Below are positions 43,350-50,329 of a stretch of DNA of 64,000 bases, one piece after another. The stretch is taken from NCBI GenBank assembly GCA_905199445.1, contig CAJKGK010000003.1, positions 83,095-147,094 on the forward strand, in the 5' to 3' direction. The position numbers and the translations under genes were made by a program. How positions within the stretch are numbered: the first letter of the stretch is position 1; every line of letters starts with the position of its first letter. The DNA comes from an uncultured Lachnospiraceae bacterium (lineage in GTDB: Bacteria > Bacillota > Clostridia > Lachnospirales > Lachnospiraceae). The notes beneath the pieces were generated by a model. The model had not been told where the DNA came from. It worked only from the letters and a program-made list of their open reading frames with translations, and did no database searches.

Positions 43350-44342
43350 TTATTTCGCTTTCTCAGAAAATGTAGGATCTACCAGATCTTCATAAGGAAC
43401 CCTTGTCGTCAGCTGTCCGGCCTCGGAAAGAATATCCTGCATCAAATCAAAGGCATCCTGAGTAAAAATCGTATCTGTTTTCCATGTATCCTGCTCATGA
43501 TAACGCTCAATAATTGTTTTAAGCGTATCAAAGTCGGTTTCTTCAAACTGAGGTGCAATCACCGTTGCGATTTCTTCCGGCGTATGGCCTGCCACATAAT
43601 CCAGCCCCTTTTGAATTGCATTGGTAAACTTCTGAATAATTTCCGGATTTTCTTTAATATAACTATCCAGTGCAGAGAAGCAGGTGTAGGGAACATAGCC
43701 GCTGTCCACCCCCAGAGAGGCTATAACATGCCCCGCCCCCTTCTCTTCCAGTGCCGTGGCATGGGGTTCAAACTCTACGGTATATTGTCCGGTACCGGCC
43801 GCAAAAGCCTCTGCCGTAACACCAAAATCAATGTTCTGAATAATTTCCAGATCCGTCTTCGGATCAATACCATGAAGCTTTAAAATATATTCAAAAATCA
43901 TTTGCGGCATACCGCCTGTTCTTCCGCCAATCACCGTTTTTCCCTTTAAATCTTCCCATTTAAAGTCATCATCGGCTTCTCTGCCAACAAGAAAATTTCC
44001 GGCCCGCTGAGTCAGCTGGGCAAAATTCACGGCCCGCTGATTAGAACCTTCCTGATAAACATAGACCGTGGATTCAGGTCCCATAAAACCGATATCCGCT
44101 TCTCCCGCAATCATTGCCGTCATCACATGGTCTGCACCATTACTGTTGGTCAGTTCCACATCCAGCCCTTCATCTTCAAAATAACCATTTTCAATGGCAA
44201 CATACATGGGGGCGTAAAAAATAGAATGGGCGACCTCACTTAGACGGACTTTTGTCAGGCCGTCGGAAGATGCACCGCAGCCAGACAGCGCAGTTGCTGC
44301 CAGCATTAAGGCAAAAAACAGAGCACATAATTTTCGTTTCAT
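43350..44342 (-). CDS. ABC-transporter substrate-binding lipoprotein (NMT1/SsuA/TauA type)
   Basis: A 330-residue exported lipoprotein with signal peptide MKRKLCALFFALMLAATA and lipobox LSGC (Cys22). The mature part has the NMT1/SsuA/TauA fold: IFYAPMYVAIENGYFEDEGL, AMIAGEADIGFMGPES and GKTVIGGRTGGMPQMIFEY. Such proteins bind aliphatic sulfonates, taurine, nitrate or thiamine precursors; the ligand cannot be told here. ATG 44342 has GGAGG 7 bases upstream. No permease or ATPase gene lies nearby, so its transporter is elsewhere or lost. Confidence 0.9.
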   Translation of the reverse strand: MKRKLCALFFALMLAATALSGCGASSDGLTKVRLSEVAHSIFYAPMYVAIENGYFEDEGLDVELTNSNGADHVMTAMIAGEADIGFMGPESTVYVYQEGSNQRAVNFAQLTQRAGNFLVGREADDDFKWEDLKGKTVIGGRTGGMPQMIFEYILKLHGIDPKTDLEIIQNIDFGVTAEAFAAGTGQYTVEFEPHATALEEKGAGHVIASLGVDSGYVPYTCFSALDSYIKENPEIIQKFTNAIQKGLDYVAGHTPEEIATVIAPQFEETDFDTLKTIIERYHEQDTWKTDTIFTQDAFDLMQDILSEAGQLTTRVPYEDLVDPTFSEKAK

Positions 44343-44372
44343 AGATTTCCTCCGCATTTTACATACTGATAT

Positions 44373-44401
44373 ATCATATGCAAAATTTTAAAGATTGTCA
44401 T
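44373..44401 (-). promoter_or_regulatory. Promoter of the NMT1-type lipoprotein gene
   Basis: -35 ATGACA (44396-44401), 17-base spacer, -10 TATGAT (44373-44378), in the divergent region facing the acyltransferase promoter. Confidence 0.5.
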
Positions 44402-44414
44402 AAAGATCAAATCC

Positions 44415-44443
44415 TTGTATATCCATGGCAAATCCGGTATACT
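44415..44443 (+). promoter_or_regulatory. Promoter of the acyltransferase-fold gene
   Basis: -35 TTGTAT (44415-44420), 17-base spacer, -10 TATACT (44438-44443), 38 bases before the start codon. Confidence 0.65.
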
Positions 44444-44480
44444 GATACTTATCTACAATTTTACTATCAGGAGAAGACAA

Positions 44481-45449
44481 ATGAACGATATTTATATTCA
44501 GAATTTTATGAACCGACTGGATTTTCCCACCGAAGCAAAGGAAGAATTCATGCGAATCATGGATCGAATACATACAGATCAAAAACTGCTTGCCCGTTTT
44601 GACTCGGCCGTATATGATTATATGCAGACCAGCAGAGACAAAGCACTGCATCTGTATACCCCATCTAAAAGCAGAAACCGCCACACGCTGCCGGACGCCC
44701 TGAACCGTATGCGGATTCTGGCGCTGCAAATGGAAGTGTCCCCATACACACTGCAATTTGTTTTTTGTATGGAATGCAGCCGCCTGCTTCTGGAAATATA
44801 TCAGGAAAAACTGATTCCCGAATGGATTTTCTGGAATACCATGGAAGATTTTTACTGCAAACTCATGGAATGTAAAAACGTTATGAATGTGTGGGGAATT
44901 TTTGTGGCCTGGTGGTACGATCGTTTTTTCGATGCCTCACGTTTTGGCCTGGGGCGGCTTCAGTTTGAACTGGAACCATTTCGCGGTTCAAAGCCTTTAA
45001 ATATCGGTGGTATAACCATCTGTCCCGGTGATCCGGTCATCAATATGCATATTCCTTCCAAAGGACCGCTGACCAAAGCACTGCGTCAGGATGCCTACCG
45101 TCGAGCCTATGCGTTCTTTAATGCAGATAATATTAAACGCCCCATGGCTTTTGTCTGTGACTCATGGCTGCTTTACCCCAAACACGAGGAATTTCTGCCA
45201 AACGGCTCCAATATTGTGGATTTTATGCATGATTTTCAAATCTTGAACACTGTGGAAGAGACAGAATTTTCCAATGGCTGGCGCATCTTCGGCAGCGATT
45301 GGATCAAACATGTCAAAGATCCCAATGACCAGCTGCCCCAAAATACTGCCCTTCAAAAAGCCTATGCAGACTGGCTTTTAAAAGGCGGCTCCACCGGCAC
45401 CGGCTACGGAATCTTCCTCTATGACGGCGACGAATTCTGGAAAAACTAA
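44481..45449 (+). CDS. Acyltransferase-domain protein (DUF5596 plus GNAT-like C-terminal domain)
   Basis: A 322-residue soluble protein. The helical N-terminal half (about 1-130) and a C-terminal half with GNAT-like strands (LELEPFRGSKPL region, VINMHIPSKGPLT, CDSWLLYPKHEEFLP, SNIVDFMHDFQIL) resemble the family annotated as acyltransferase domain-containing protein with DUF5596. The chemistry of this family is not established. ATG 44481 follows AGGAGA. It is transcribed alone and diverges from the lipoprotein gene. Confidence 0.72.
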   Translation: MNDIYIQNFMNRLDFPTEAKEEFMRIMDRIHTDQKLLARFDSAVYDYMQTSRDKALHLYTPSKSRNRHTLPDALNRMRILALQMEVSPYTLQFVFCMECSRLLLEIYQEKLIPEWIFWNTMEDFYCKLMECKNVMNVWGIFVAWWYDRFFDASRFGLGRLQFELEPFRGSKPLNIGGITICPGDPVINMHIPSKGPLTKALRQDAYRRAYAFFNADNIKRPMAFVCDSWLLYPKHEEFLPNGSNIVDFMHDFQILNTVEETEFSNGWRIFGSDWIKHVKDPNDQLPQNTALQKAYADWLLKGGSTGTGYGIFLYDGDEFWKN

Positions 45450-45484
45450 AGCGCATGGCAAAATCATTTTATATTGGCTTTTTT

Positions 45485-45532
45485 TGAAAAAAACAGCTCC
45501 CGCAGCCGACATCAATCGGCTATGAGAGCTGT
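45485..45532 (-). terminator. Intrinsic terminator after nrdR
   Basis: Minus strand AACAGCTC...AGCCGA-ttgatg-TCGGCT...GAGCTGTT, a two-part stem, followed by a run of seven T. The same stem may serve the convergent acyltransferase gene, but the T-run is on the minus strand. Confidence 0.85.
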
Positions 45533-45569
45533 TATATTATATGTTTTTTATTTCCCCAGATCTATATGA

Positions 45570-46043
45570 TTACGCCTGATCTGTATCTTCCGTATGATCC
45601 AAAATCTTTTTCAGTTCATCCATAAATGTACTGACATCCTTAAACTCCCGGTAAACCGATGCAAACCGCACATAGGCCACAGGATCCAGTGTCTTTAATT
45701 TGTTCATAACAATCTCACCGATAATGTTCACACTGATTTCCCGCTCATCCTTATTAAAAATTTCGGTTTCAACCGCGTCTACCAATTTACGTATCTGCTC
45801 AGCGGAGATCGGCCGCTTATGGCAGGACCGTACAATTCCTGCTTCAATCTTTCTGCGGTCATAAGGCTCTCTGTTATTATCTTTTTTAATCACAATCAAC
45901 GGTATCGTCTCTACCTTTTCATAGGTGGTAAAGCGCTTACCGCAGCGCTCGCACTGACGTCGTCTCCTGATGGAGCTGTTGTCATCTGCAGGCCTTGAAT
46001 CAATAACTTTTGTATCCGCTTCATTACAAAATGGGCATTTCAT
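45570..46043 (-). CDS. nrdR: Transcriptional repressor NrdR
   Basis: Represses ribonucleotide reductase genes according to ATP/dATP levels. The 157-residue protein has a zinc ribbon (Cys3, Cys6, Cys31, Cys34; MKCPFCNEADTKVIDSR and QCERCGKRFTTYE). The ATP-cone follows from about residue 48 (IVIKKDNNREPYDRRKIEAG). The length is standard. It lies after the ymxH-type gene, as often seen near sigG in Clostridia. No ribonucleotide reductase gene or NrdR box was noticed in the window. Confidence 0.96.
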   Translation of the reverse strand: MKCPFCNEADTKVIDSRPADDNSSIRRRRQCERCGKRFTTYEKVETIPLIVIKKDNNREPYDRRKIEAGIVRSCHKRPISAEQIRKLVDAVETEIFNKDEREISVNIIGEIVMNKLKTLDPVAYVRFASVYREFKDVSTFMDELKKILDHTEDTDQA

Positions 46044-46120
46044 TCATCATGTCCTCCTGACTGCGTTTATCCAGTATATTCCTGATTTCTTTTTTATTAT
46101 AATCAAAAAGTGACAGTCGG

Positions 46121-46387
46121 TCAACCATCCTCACTACATTTCCGACAGATCTGATCCACATTGACATCCACAAGTATAATATCACCACCGATTTGGCGAA
46201 CACAGTTCCAGCCAATGACACATTCGGTTTCACGGCCAAAAAGCCCGCAAAATTTACCTGGCCCCGGAATAATCAACTGGCAAATCTTTCCACAGTTGGG
46301 GTCAAACTCAATGTCAGCCACAAATCCCAGCTTCTGGCAATCCCTGACATTAATAACTTCCTTTTGCCTTAAATCACAAAAACGCAT
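46121..46387 (-). CDS. YlmC/YmxH-family PRC-barrel protein
   Basis: An 88-residue protein with the YlmC/YmxH start MRFCDLRQKEVINVRDCQKL and GFVADIEFDPNCGKI, a PRC-barrel beta domain. GPGKFCGLFGRE and the terminal CRKCSEDG add four or more cysteines that could bind metal. The family is tied to sporulation by genome context, not by a known reaction. A GGAGAGG site precedes the start. It neighbours nrdR and the sigE-sigG locus. Confidence 0.85.
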   Translation of the reverse strand: MRFCDLRQKEVINVRDCQKLGFVADIEFDPNCGKICQLIIPGPGKFCGLFGRETECVIGWNCVRQIGGDIILVDVNVDQICRKCSEDG

Positions 46388-46417
46388 GACAACCTCTCCA
46401 CACTTTTCTTATAATCA

Positions 46418-46708
46418 TTATATGCCGCCAGGTATTCTGGGCTGCATGACCATGATCATTTGCGTGAACATCATCGTCCAATACATGTATATCCCTGTCT
46501 GTATATCAAAAAACATTAAGATGGCAAAAAAACAGGCAGATATAACAACTTCCCACGGTTGCCATTCTGCCTTATGTATCAGTAAAAACCTTCTCCTAAT
46601 TTGTACTGCCCATATAGAATACCACAATCTTTTTGTATAATCTATTGACATTTTCTCAAAAATATGTCCGATATTTTTGTACATATTCACAATGAATATA
46701 TTTTTCAT
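46418..46708 (-). CDS. Possible small membrane protein (uncertain ORF)
   Basis: The 385-base gap between the ymxH-type gene and hisA contains this 96-codon ORF. Its C-terminal half is strongly hydrophobic (VVISACFFAILMFFDIQTG, then IYMYWTMMFTQMIMVMQ), suggesting two membrane helices. It ends 30 bases before the ymxH-type start codon. Against it: only a weak AGGA precedes the first ATG, the ATG at 46651 has no site, and I recognise no family. Its 5' end overlaps the hisA -35 element on the other strand. Confidence 0.3.
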   Translation of the reverse strand: MKNIFIVNMYKNIGHIFEKMSIDYTKRLWYSIWAVQIRRRFLLIHKAEWQPWEVVISACFFAILMFFDIQTGIYMYWTMMFTQMIMVMQPRIPGGI

Positions 46709-46736
46709 TTACGGCTGTCCTATTTTCACTTATAAT
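46708..46736 (+). promoter_or_regulatory. Promoter of the lone hisA
   Basis: -35 TTTACG (46708-46713), 17-base spacer, perfect -10 TATAAT (46731-46736), 36 bases before the start codon. This shows hisA is expressed independently rather than from a his operon. Confidence 0.7.
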
Positions 46737-46772
46737 GATAAAAAATCCTAAGTTAACGAAAGAAGGGGTCTT

Positions 46773-47543
46773 ATGAAATTCCGACCATGCATTGATATCC
46801 ATAACGGACGAGTCAAACAGATTGTGGGGCAAAGTCTTCAGGATCTGGGCAGTCTGGCCACAGAAAATTTTGTCTCATCTCACGATGCCGACTGGTATGC
46901 CCGGCTCTACGCCAGACATGGACTCACCGGCGGACATATCATTCTCCTCAACCCAGCAGGTACCTCATCGTATGAAGCCGATCGGGCTCAGGCACTCAAA
47001 GCTTTAAATGCAGCGCCGCAAACGCTGCAGGTCGGCGGATCAATTACAGCCGATAATGCCGCAGCCTTTCTTGAAGCCGGAGCCTCCCATGTCATTATCA
47101 CCTCATATGTATTCAAAAACGGTGAAATCTGCTGGGAAAACCTTGAAAAGCTGTGTAAAACTATCGGATCACAGAAAATTGTTCTTGATTTAAGCTGCCG
47201 TAAAAAAGACGGTCTTTACTACATCGTCACTGACCGCTGGCAAAAATTTACCCAAATGACGGTTACCCCGGAAACCTTTTGTCAGCTTTCCCCCTACTGC
47301 GACGAATTTCTGGTTCACGCTGTAGATGTCGAAGGCCGATGTCAGGGTGTGGAAAAGGGGCTTCTTCCAATTTTAGCAGCCGCAGGCCGTCCTGTAACCT
47401 ACGCCGGAGGCATTCGTTCTCTTGAAGATATAAAACTCATTGGTGACCTTGGTGTTTCAGCCATTGATTTCACCGTAGGAAGCGCCCTTGACCTGTTTGG
47501 AGGGCCTCTGCCCTTTGCCCGCCTTTGTGACCTGTGGCAATAA
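46773..47543 (+). CDS. hisA: Phosphoribosylformimino-AICAR isomerase, eukaryotic (HIS6) type
   Basis: Isomerises ProFAR to PRFAR in histidine synthesis. The 256-residue TIM barrel resembles yeast HIS6 rather than ordinary bacterial HisA: CIDIHNGRVKQIVG at the start, ENFVSSH, LQVGGSI, IVLDLSCRKKDG, EFLVHAVDVEGRCQG, TYAGGIRSLEDIKL and SALDLFGG. Ordinary bacterial HisA starts with an IPAIDL-type motif, absent here. GAAAGAAGGGG precedes the ATG. It sits alone on the plus strand between sporulation-linked minus-strand genes, with its own promoter. Confidence 0.9.
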   Translation: MKFRPCIDIHNGRVKQIVGQSLQDLGSLATENFVSSHDADWYARLYARHGLTGGHIILLNPAGTSSYEADRAQALKALNAAPQTLQVGGSITADNAAAFLEAGASHVIITSYVFKNGEICWENLEKLCKTIGSQKIVLDLSCRKKDGLYYIVTDRWQKFTQMTVTPETFCQLSPYCDEFLVHAVDVEGRCQGVEKGLLPILAAAGRPVTYAGGIRSLEDIKLIGDLGVSAIDFTVGSALDLFGGPLPFARLCDLWQ

Positions 47544-47549
47544 GCTTTC

Positions 47550-47624
47550 CCTGGGCTGTTCGTTAAACTGAGACTTCCATATATTTAACATTTAAATGGC
47601 TCTAAGTTTACCCGTCAGCCCAGG
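47550..47624. terminator. 75-base inverted repeat between convergent hisA and sigG
   Basis: CCTGGGCTG (47550-47558) pairs with CAGCCCAGG (47616-47624). An inner TAAACT/AGTTTA pair lies at 47564-47569 and 47605-47610. It starts 6 bases after the hisA stop and ends 9 bases before the sigG stop. It probably forms a shared barrier or mRNA 3' end structure; there is no T-run on either strand. Confidence 0.5.
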
Positions 47625-47633
47625 AAATTTCCA

Positions 47634-48410
47634 TTATTTCATATATTGTTTCATACTTTTCAGCGCATTTTTTTCGATTCTGGAAATCTGTGCCTGGGAT
47701 ATTCCCAGTTCTCTGGCAACCTCCATCTGGGTTTTTCCCTGATAAAACCGCATTTTTATAATGTTGTTTTCCCGATCCGTCAGATGTTTCATTGCTTCTT
47801 TCAGCGCAATGCTCTCCACCCATGTATCTTCATCATTTTTTTTATCACTGACCTGATCCATAATGCACAAAGTATCTCCGCCTTCCGTATAAACCGGTTC
47901 ATATAAAGATACCGGACTTTGAATGGCATCCATGGCAAAAACAATATCCTCCTTGCTGATGCCGATCTCTGTGGCAATCTCCATAATCGTTGGTTCCCGG
48001 TTATTTTTTTTAATATAGGCTTCTTTGGCATAAATCGCTTTATAGGCCGTATCTCTTAGTGAACGGCTGACCCGAATACTGTTGTTATCCCTTAGATATC
48101 TGCGAATTTCTCCAATAATCATAGGACATGCATAGGTGGAAAACATCACCTGCTGGCTTAAATCAAAATTGTCAATGGCCTTAATTAAACCAATACAGCC
48201 AACCTGAAACAAATCATCCACATTTTCACTGCTTCCCGAAAATCGTCCGATAACGCTCAGAACAAGTCTTAAATTGCCCTTGATAAATATCTCCCGGGCA
48301 GCTTCGTCACCTGCCTTAATGCGCTTCATCAGTTCGTCTTTCTCTTCCTTTTTCAGCAGAGGAAGTTTAGCTGTATTCACTCCGCAGATTTCAACTTTAT
48401 ATCCTGCCAT
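47634..48410 (-). CDS. sigG: Sporulation sigma factor SigG
   Basis: Directs late gene expression in the forespore. The 258-residue sigma-70-type factor starts MAGYKVEICGVNTAKLPLL, the SigG-specific start. Region 2 holds NVDDLFQVGCIGLIKAIDNF and VMFSTYACPMIIGEIRRYLR. Region 4 holds ENNIIKMRFYQGKTQMEVAR and ISQAQISRIEK. It follows sigE by 123 bases, in the usual spoIIGA-sigE-sigG order. A possible forespore-type promoter is in the gap. Confidence 0.96.
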   Translation of the reverse strand: MAGYKVEICGVNTAKLPLLKKEEKDELMKRIKAGDEAAREIFIKGNLRLVLSVIGRFSGSSENVDDLFQVGCIGLIKAIDNFDLSQQVMFSTYACPMIIGEIRRYLRDNNSIRVSRSLRDTAYKAIYAKEAYIKKNNREPTIMEIATEIGISKEDIVFAMDAIQSPVSLYEPVYTEGGDTLCIMDQVSDKKNDEDTWVESIALKEAMKHLTDRENNIIKMRFYQGKTQMEVARELGISQAQISRIEKNALKSMKQYMK

Positions 48411-48451
48411 AGAAATATCACCGACCTATCCTGTAATTTTACTGTCACATA

Positions 48452-48481
48452 AATCATGCACATTTTCAGGATAGTTTATAC
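48452..48481 (-). promoter_or_regulatory. Possible SigF/SigG-type promoter of sigG
   Basis: Minus strand GTATA (48477-48481), 18-base gap, CATGATT (48452-48458). This is close to the forespore sigma pattern (-35 GnATA-like, -10 CATnnTA-like). The sigG start codon is 42 bases downstream. Confidence 0.4.
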
Positions 48482-48533
48482 GGACAGGCGCATGGTTTCA
48501 TTTACCAGTTATTCTAAACCCCTCCGTTTTCCA

Positions 48534-49274
48534 TCAATCATACTTAACCATTTCTTTTTGAAGCCGTACAATAATTTTTTTCTCCAGCCGGGAAATATAG
48601 GACTGAGAAATCCCCAGTAAATCTGCCACCTCCTTTTGAGTACGTTCCTGTCCATCCTTTGTATTCAGGCCATATCTGAGCATAATGATCGTGCGTTCCC
48701 GTTCAGAAAGCTTCAAAAGCGCTTTTTTAAGCAAAAGACGGTCAACCTCATTTTCCATTCCCTTTGAGACCTCATCCTCATCGGTTCCTAAAATATCCGA
48801 CAGCAGCAATTCATTGCCGTCCCAGTCTACATTCAGCGGTTCATCAATGGACACTTCCATCCGTGTCTTATTATTCCGCCTTAAATACATTAAAATTTCA
48901 TTTTCTATACATCTTGAAGCATAGGTGGCCAGCTTAATATTTTTTCCAGGGTTATAGGAATTGATGGCTTTAATCAGCCCAATGGTTCCAATAGAGATCA
49001 AATCCTCCACCCCTACACCGGTATTATCAAATTTTTTTGCAATATAAACAACCAGCCTTAAATTATGTTCAATCAAAAGTGCCTTTCCCTCATCCTCCAT
49101 ATGAGTGCCAATCATGGCAATCGCCTGATTTTCAGCCTCTGTGTCCAGCGGAACCGGCAGTACCTGAGCACCGCCGATATAATAAATCTCACCGTTTTTC
49201 GGATAAATCATACGTTTAAACCCCTGCATCATCCTGCAGCGAAATTTTGCCGGTACATGAACATTAAACATCAT
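48534..49274 (-). CDS. sigE: Sporulation sigma factor SigE (pro-protein)
   Basis: Mother-cell early sigma factor, made as an inactive precursor. The 246 residues begin with a basic pro-sequence, then EIYYIGGAQVLPVPLDTEAE, which matches the cleavage region of pro-SigE (YYIGGsEaLPPPL). Region 2 has VEDLISIGTIGLIKAINSYN and region 4 has ERTIIMLRYGLNTKDGQERT. Its start codon overlaps the spoIIGA stop (ATGATG), so protease and substrate are made together. Confidence 0.96.
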   Translation of the reverse strand: MMFNVHVPAKFRCRMMQGFKRMIYPKNGEIYYIGGAQVLPVPLDTEAENQAIAMIGTHMEDEGKALLIEHNLRLVVYIAKKFDNTGVGVEDLISIGTIGLIKAINSYNPGKNIKLATYASRCIENEILMYLRRNNKTRMEVSIDEPLNVDWDGNELLLSDILGTDEDEVSKGMENEVDRLLLKKALLKLSERERTIIMLRYGLNTKDGQERTQKEVADLLGISQSYISRLEKKIIVRLQKEMVKYD

Positions 49275-50158
49275 TTACTTCCAACCCCTTCCGTCAAAAA
49301 GTCCGGATGTAAAATCACCTGATATTCCCCGCCGCCTGATAAAAGGCCGGGATAAAGTCCCATCAGCATCCGTTTAAAATATTTAGGCTTCCCCCCATCT
49401 GCTCCGGAAAGTTCCACATTTTCAATCCAAAGCGCATACAAAATTCCGTTTTCCCTGCCCACACAGCGATAGGGCACCAAAAAAAAGCCTGGCTCAGACC
49501 GGTTCATACATGCCTGGGAAATATGTTCCGGCAATATGCCCAGCAAACCACACTCCAATATCCCCACAGGATATCCCGTCGTCGGTTCCCGCAGGCTGTT
49601 TCCCGTATCCAGCAGACCACGGGCACAGATTTTCTTATGTTCATATTCAAATGTAACATTATACAGTCTTACAGCCACAGATCTTTGCCTGTGCCAGAAA
49701 CGGACCATAACCGCTACGATTTTTACGGACAAAAAGCCGGTAAGTACTAAATTTACAAAAGCTGGTATGTGACTTTCGGATAAATTTAAGAATGACAGTG
49801 CCGACCTAAACTCAGCGGCCAGCAATGTCTGTAAAGACTGAAAAATACCACCCGTCAGGGCTGCTGCAAAATACCATGCAGCCAAATTCCTCATCAGAAT
49901 GTATCTTGAGCGTATACCATACGCTATGCAGAGTATAATCCCACTCATTAGAATATAAGAGAATAAAATATACAAAAATCCATGAAGCCATGAAATAGAA
50001 ACACAGATACATGACCACAGACTGCCCGCTGCACCTGCCAGTAAAAGCCGTTTCCATAAAAAGGGCTGACCCAGGATTTTTGAAACAAGGATCAGAAGCA
50101 GCAGATCCATCATAAAGTTGAACACAAACAGCAGGTCCACATATAAAATTACTGCCAA
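49271..50158 (-). CDS. spoIIGA: Sigma-E processing peptidase SpoIIGA
   Basis: Membrane-bound aspartic-type protease that activates pro-SigE. About 295 residues. Five hydrophobic segments fill the first 155 residues. The C-terminal protease domain carries ARGLLDTGNSLREPTTGYPV with the catalytic Asp at about 186. The start is uncertain: TTG 50158 has GGGAGG 5 bases upstream, while the GTGs at 50164 and 50161 lie inside that site. It heads the spoIIGA-sigE unit under a Spo0A-type promoter. Confidence 0.93.
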   Translation of the reverse strand: MAVILYVDLLFVFNFMMDLLLLILVSKILGQPFLWKRLLLAGAAGSLWSCICVSISWLHGFLYILFSYILMSGIILCIAYGIRSRYILMRNLAAWYFAAALTGGIFQSLQTLLAAEFRSALSFLNLSESHIPAFVNLVLTGFLSVKIVAVMVRFWHRQRSVAVRLYNVTFEYEHKKICARGLLDTGNSLREPTTGYPVGILECGLLGILPEHISQACMNRSEPGFFLVPYRCVGRENGILYALWIENVELSGADGGKPKYFKRMLMGLYPGLLSGGGEYQVILHPDFLTEGVGSK

Positions 50159-50187
50159 CACCACCTCCCGATCAGGCTTGTGTCCCT

Positions 50188-50220
50188 ATTATAACCTTTA
50201 AGTATAAAATAATTTGTCAA
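50188..50220 (-). promoter_or_regulatory. spoIIG-type promoter with long spacer
   Basis: Consensus -35 TTGACA (50215-50220) and -10 TATAAT (50188-50193) are separated by 21 bases instead of 17. The B. subtilis spoIIG promoter is known for a similarly long spacer and for activation by Spo0A. A near Spo0A box (TGTCAAAA on the plus strand, consensus TGTCGAA) overlaps the -35. Confidence 0.7.
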
Positions 50221-50239
50221 AACAACACTTTCCTTAAAT

Positions 50240-50283
50240 TAAAATAACCGCAGAATGCGATGGAAAACGCATTCCGCGGTTAA
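50240..50283 (-). terminator. Intrinsic terminator after ftsZ
   Basis: Minus strand AACCGCGGAATGCG / CGCATTCTGCGGTT, a 14-bp stem with one mismatch and an 8-base loop, followed by ATTTTAATTT. It separates the division cluster from the sporulation genes. Confidence 0.85.
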
Positions 50284-50329
50284 ACGGGCAAAAACCGGAC
50301 AGTTTCAGGAAGAATTTCCCACTGTCTAT

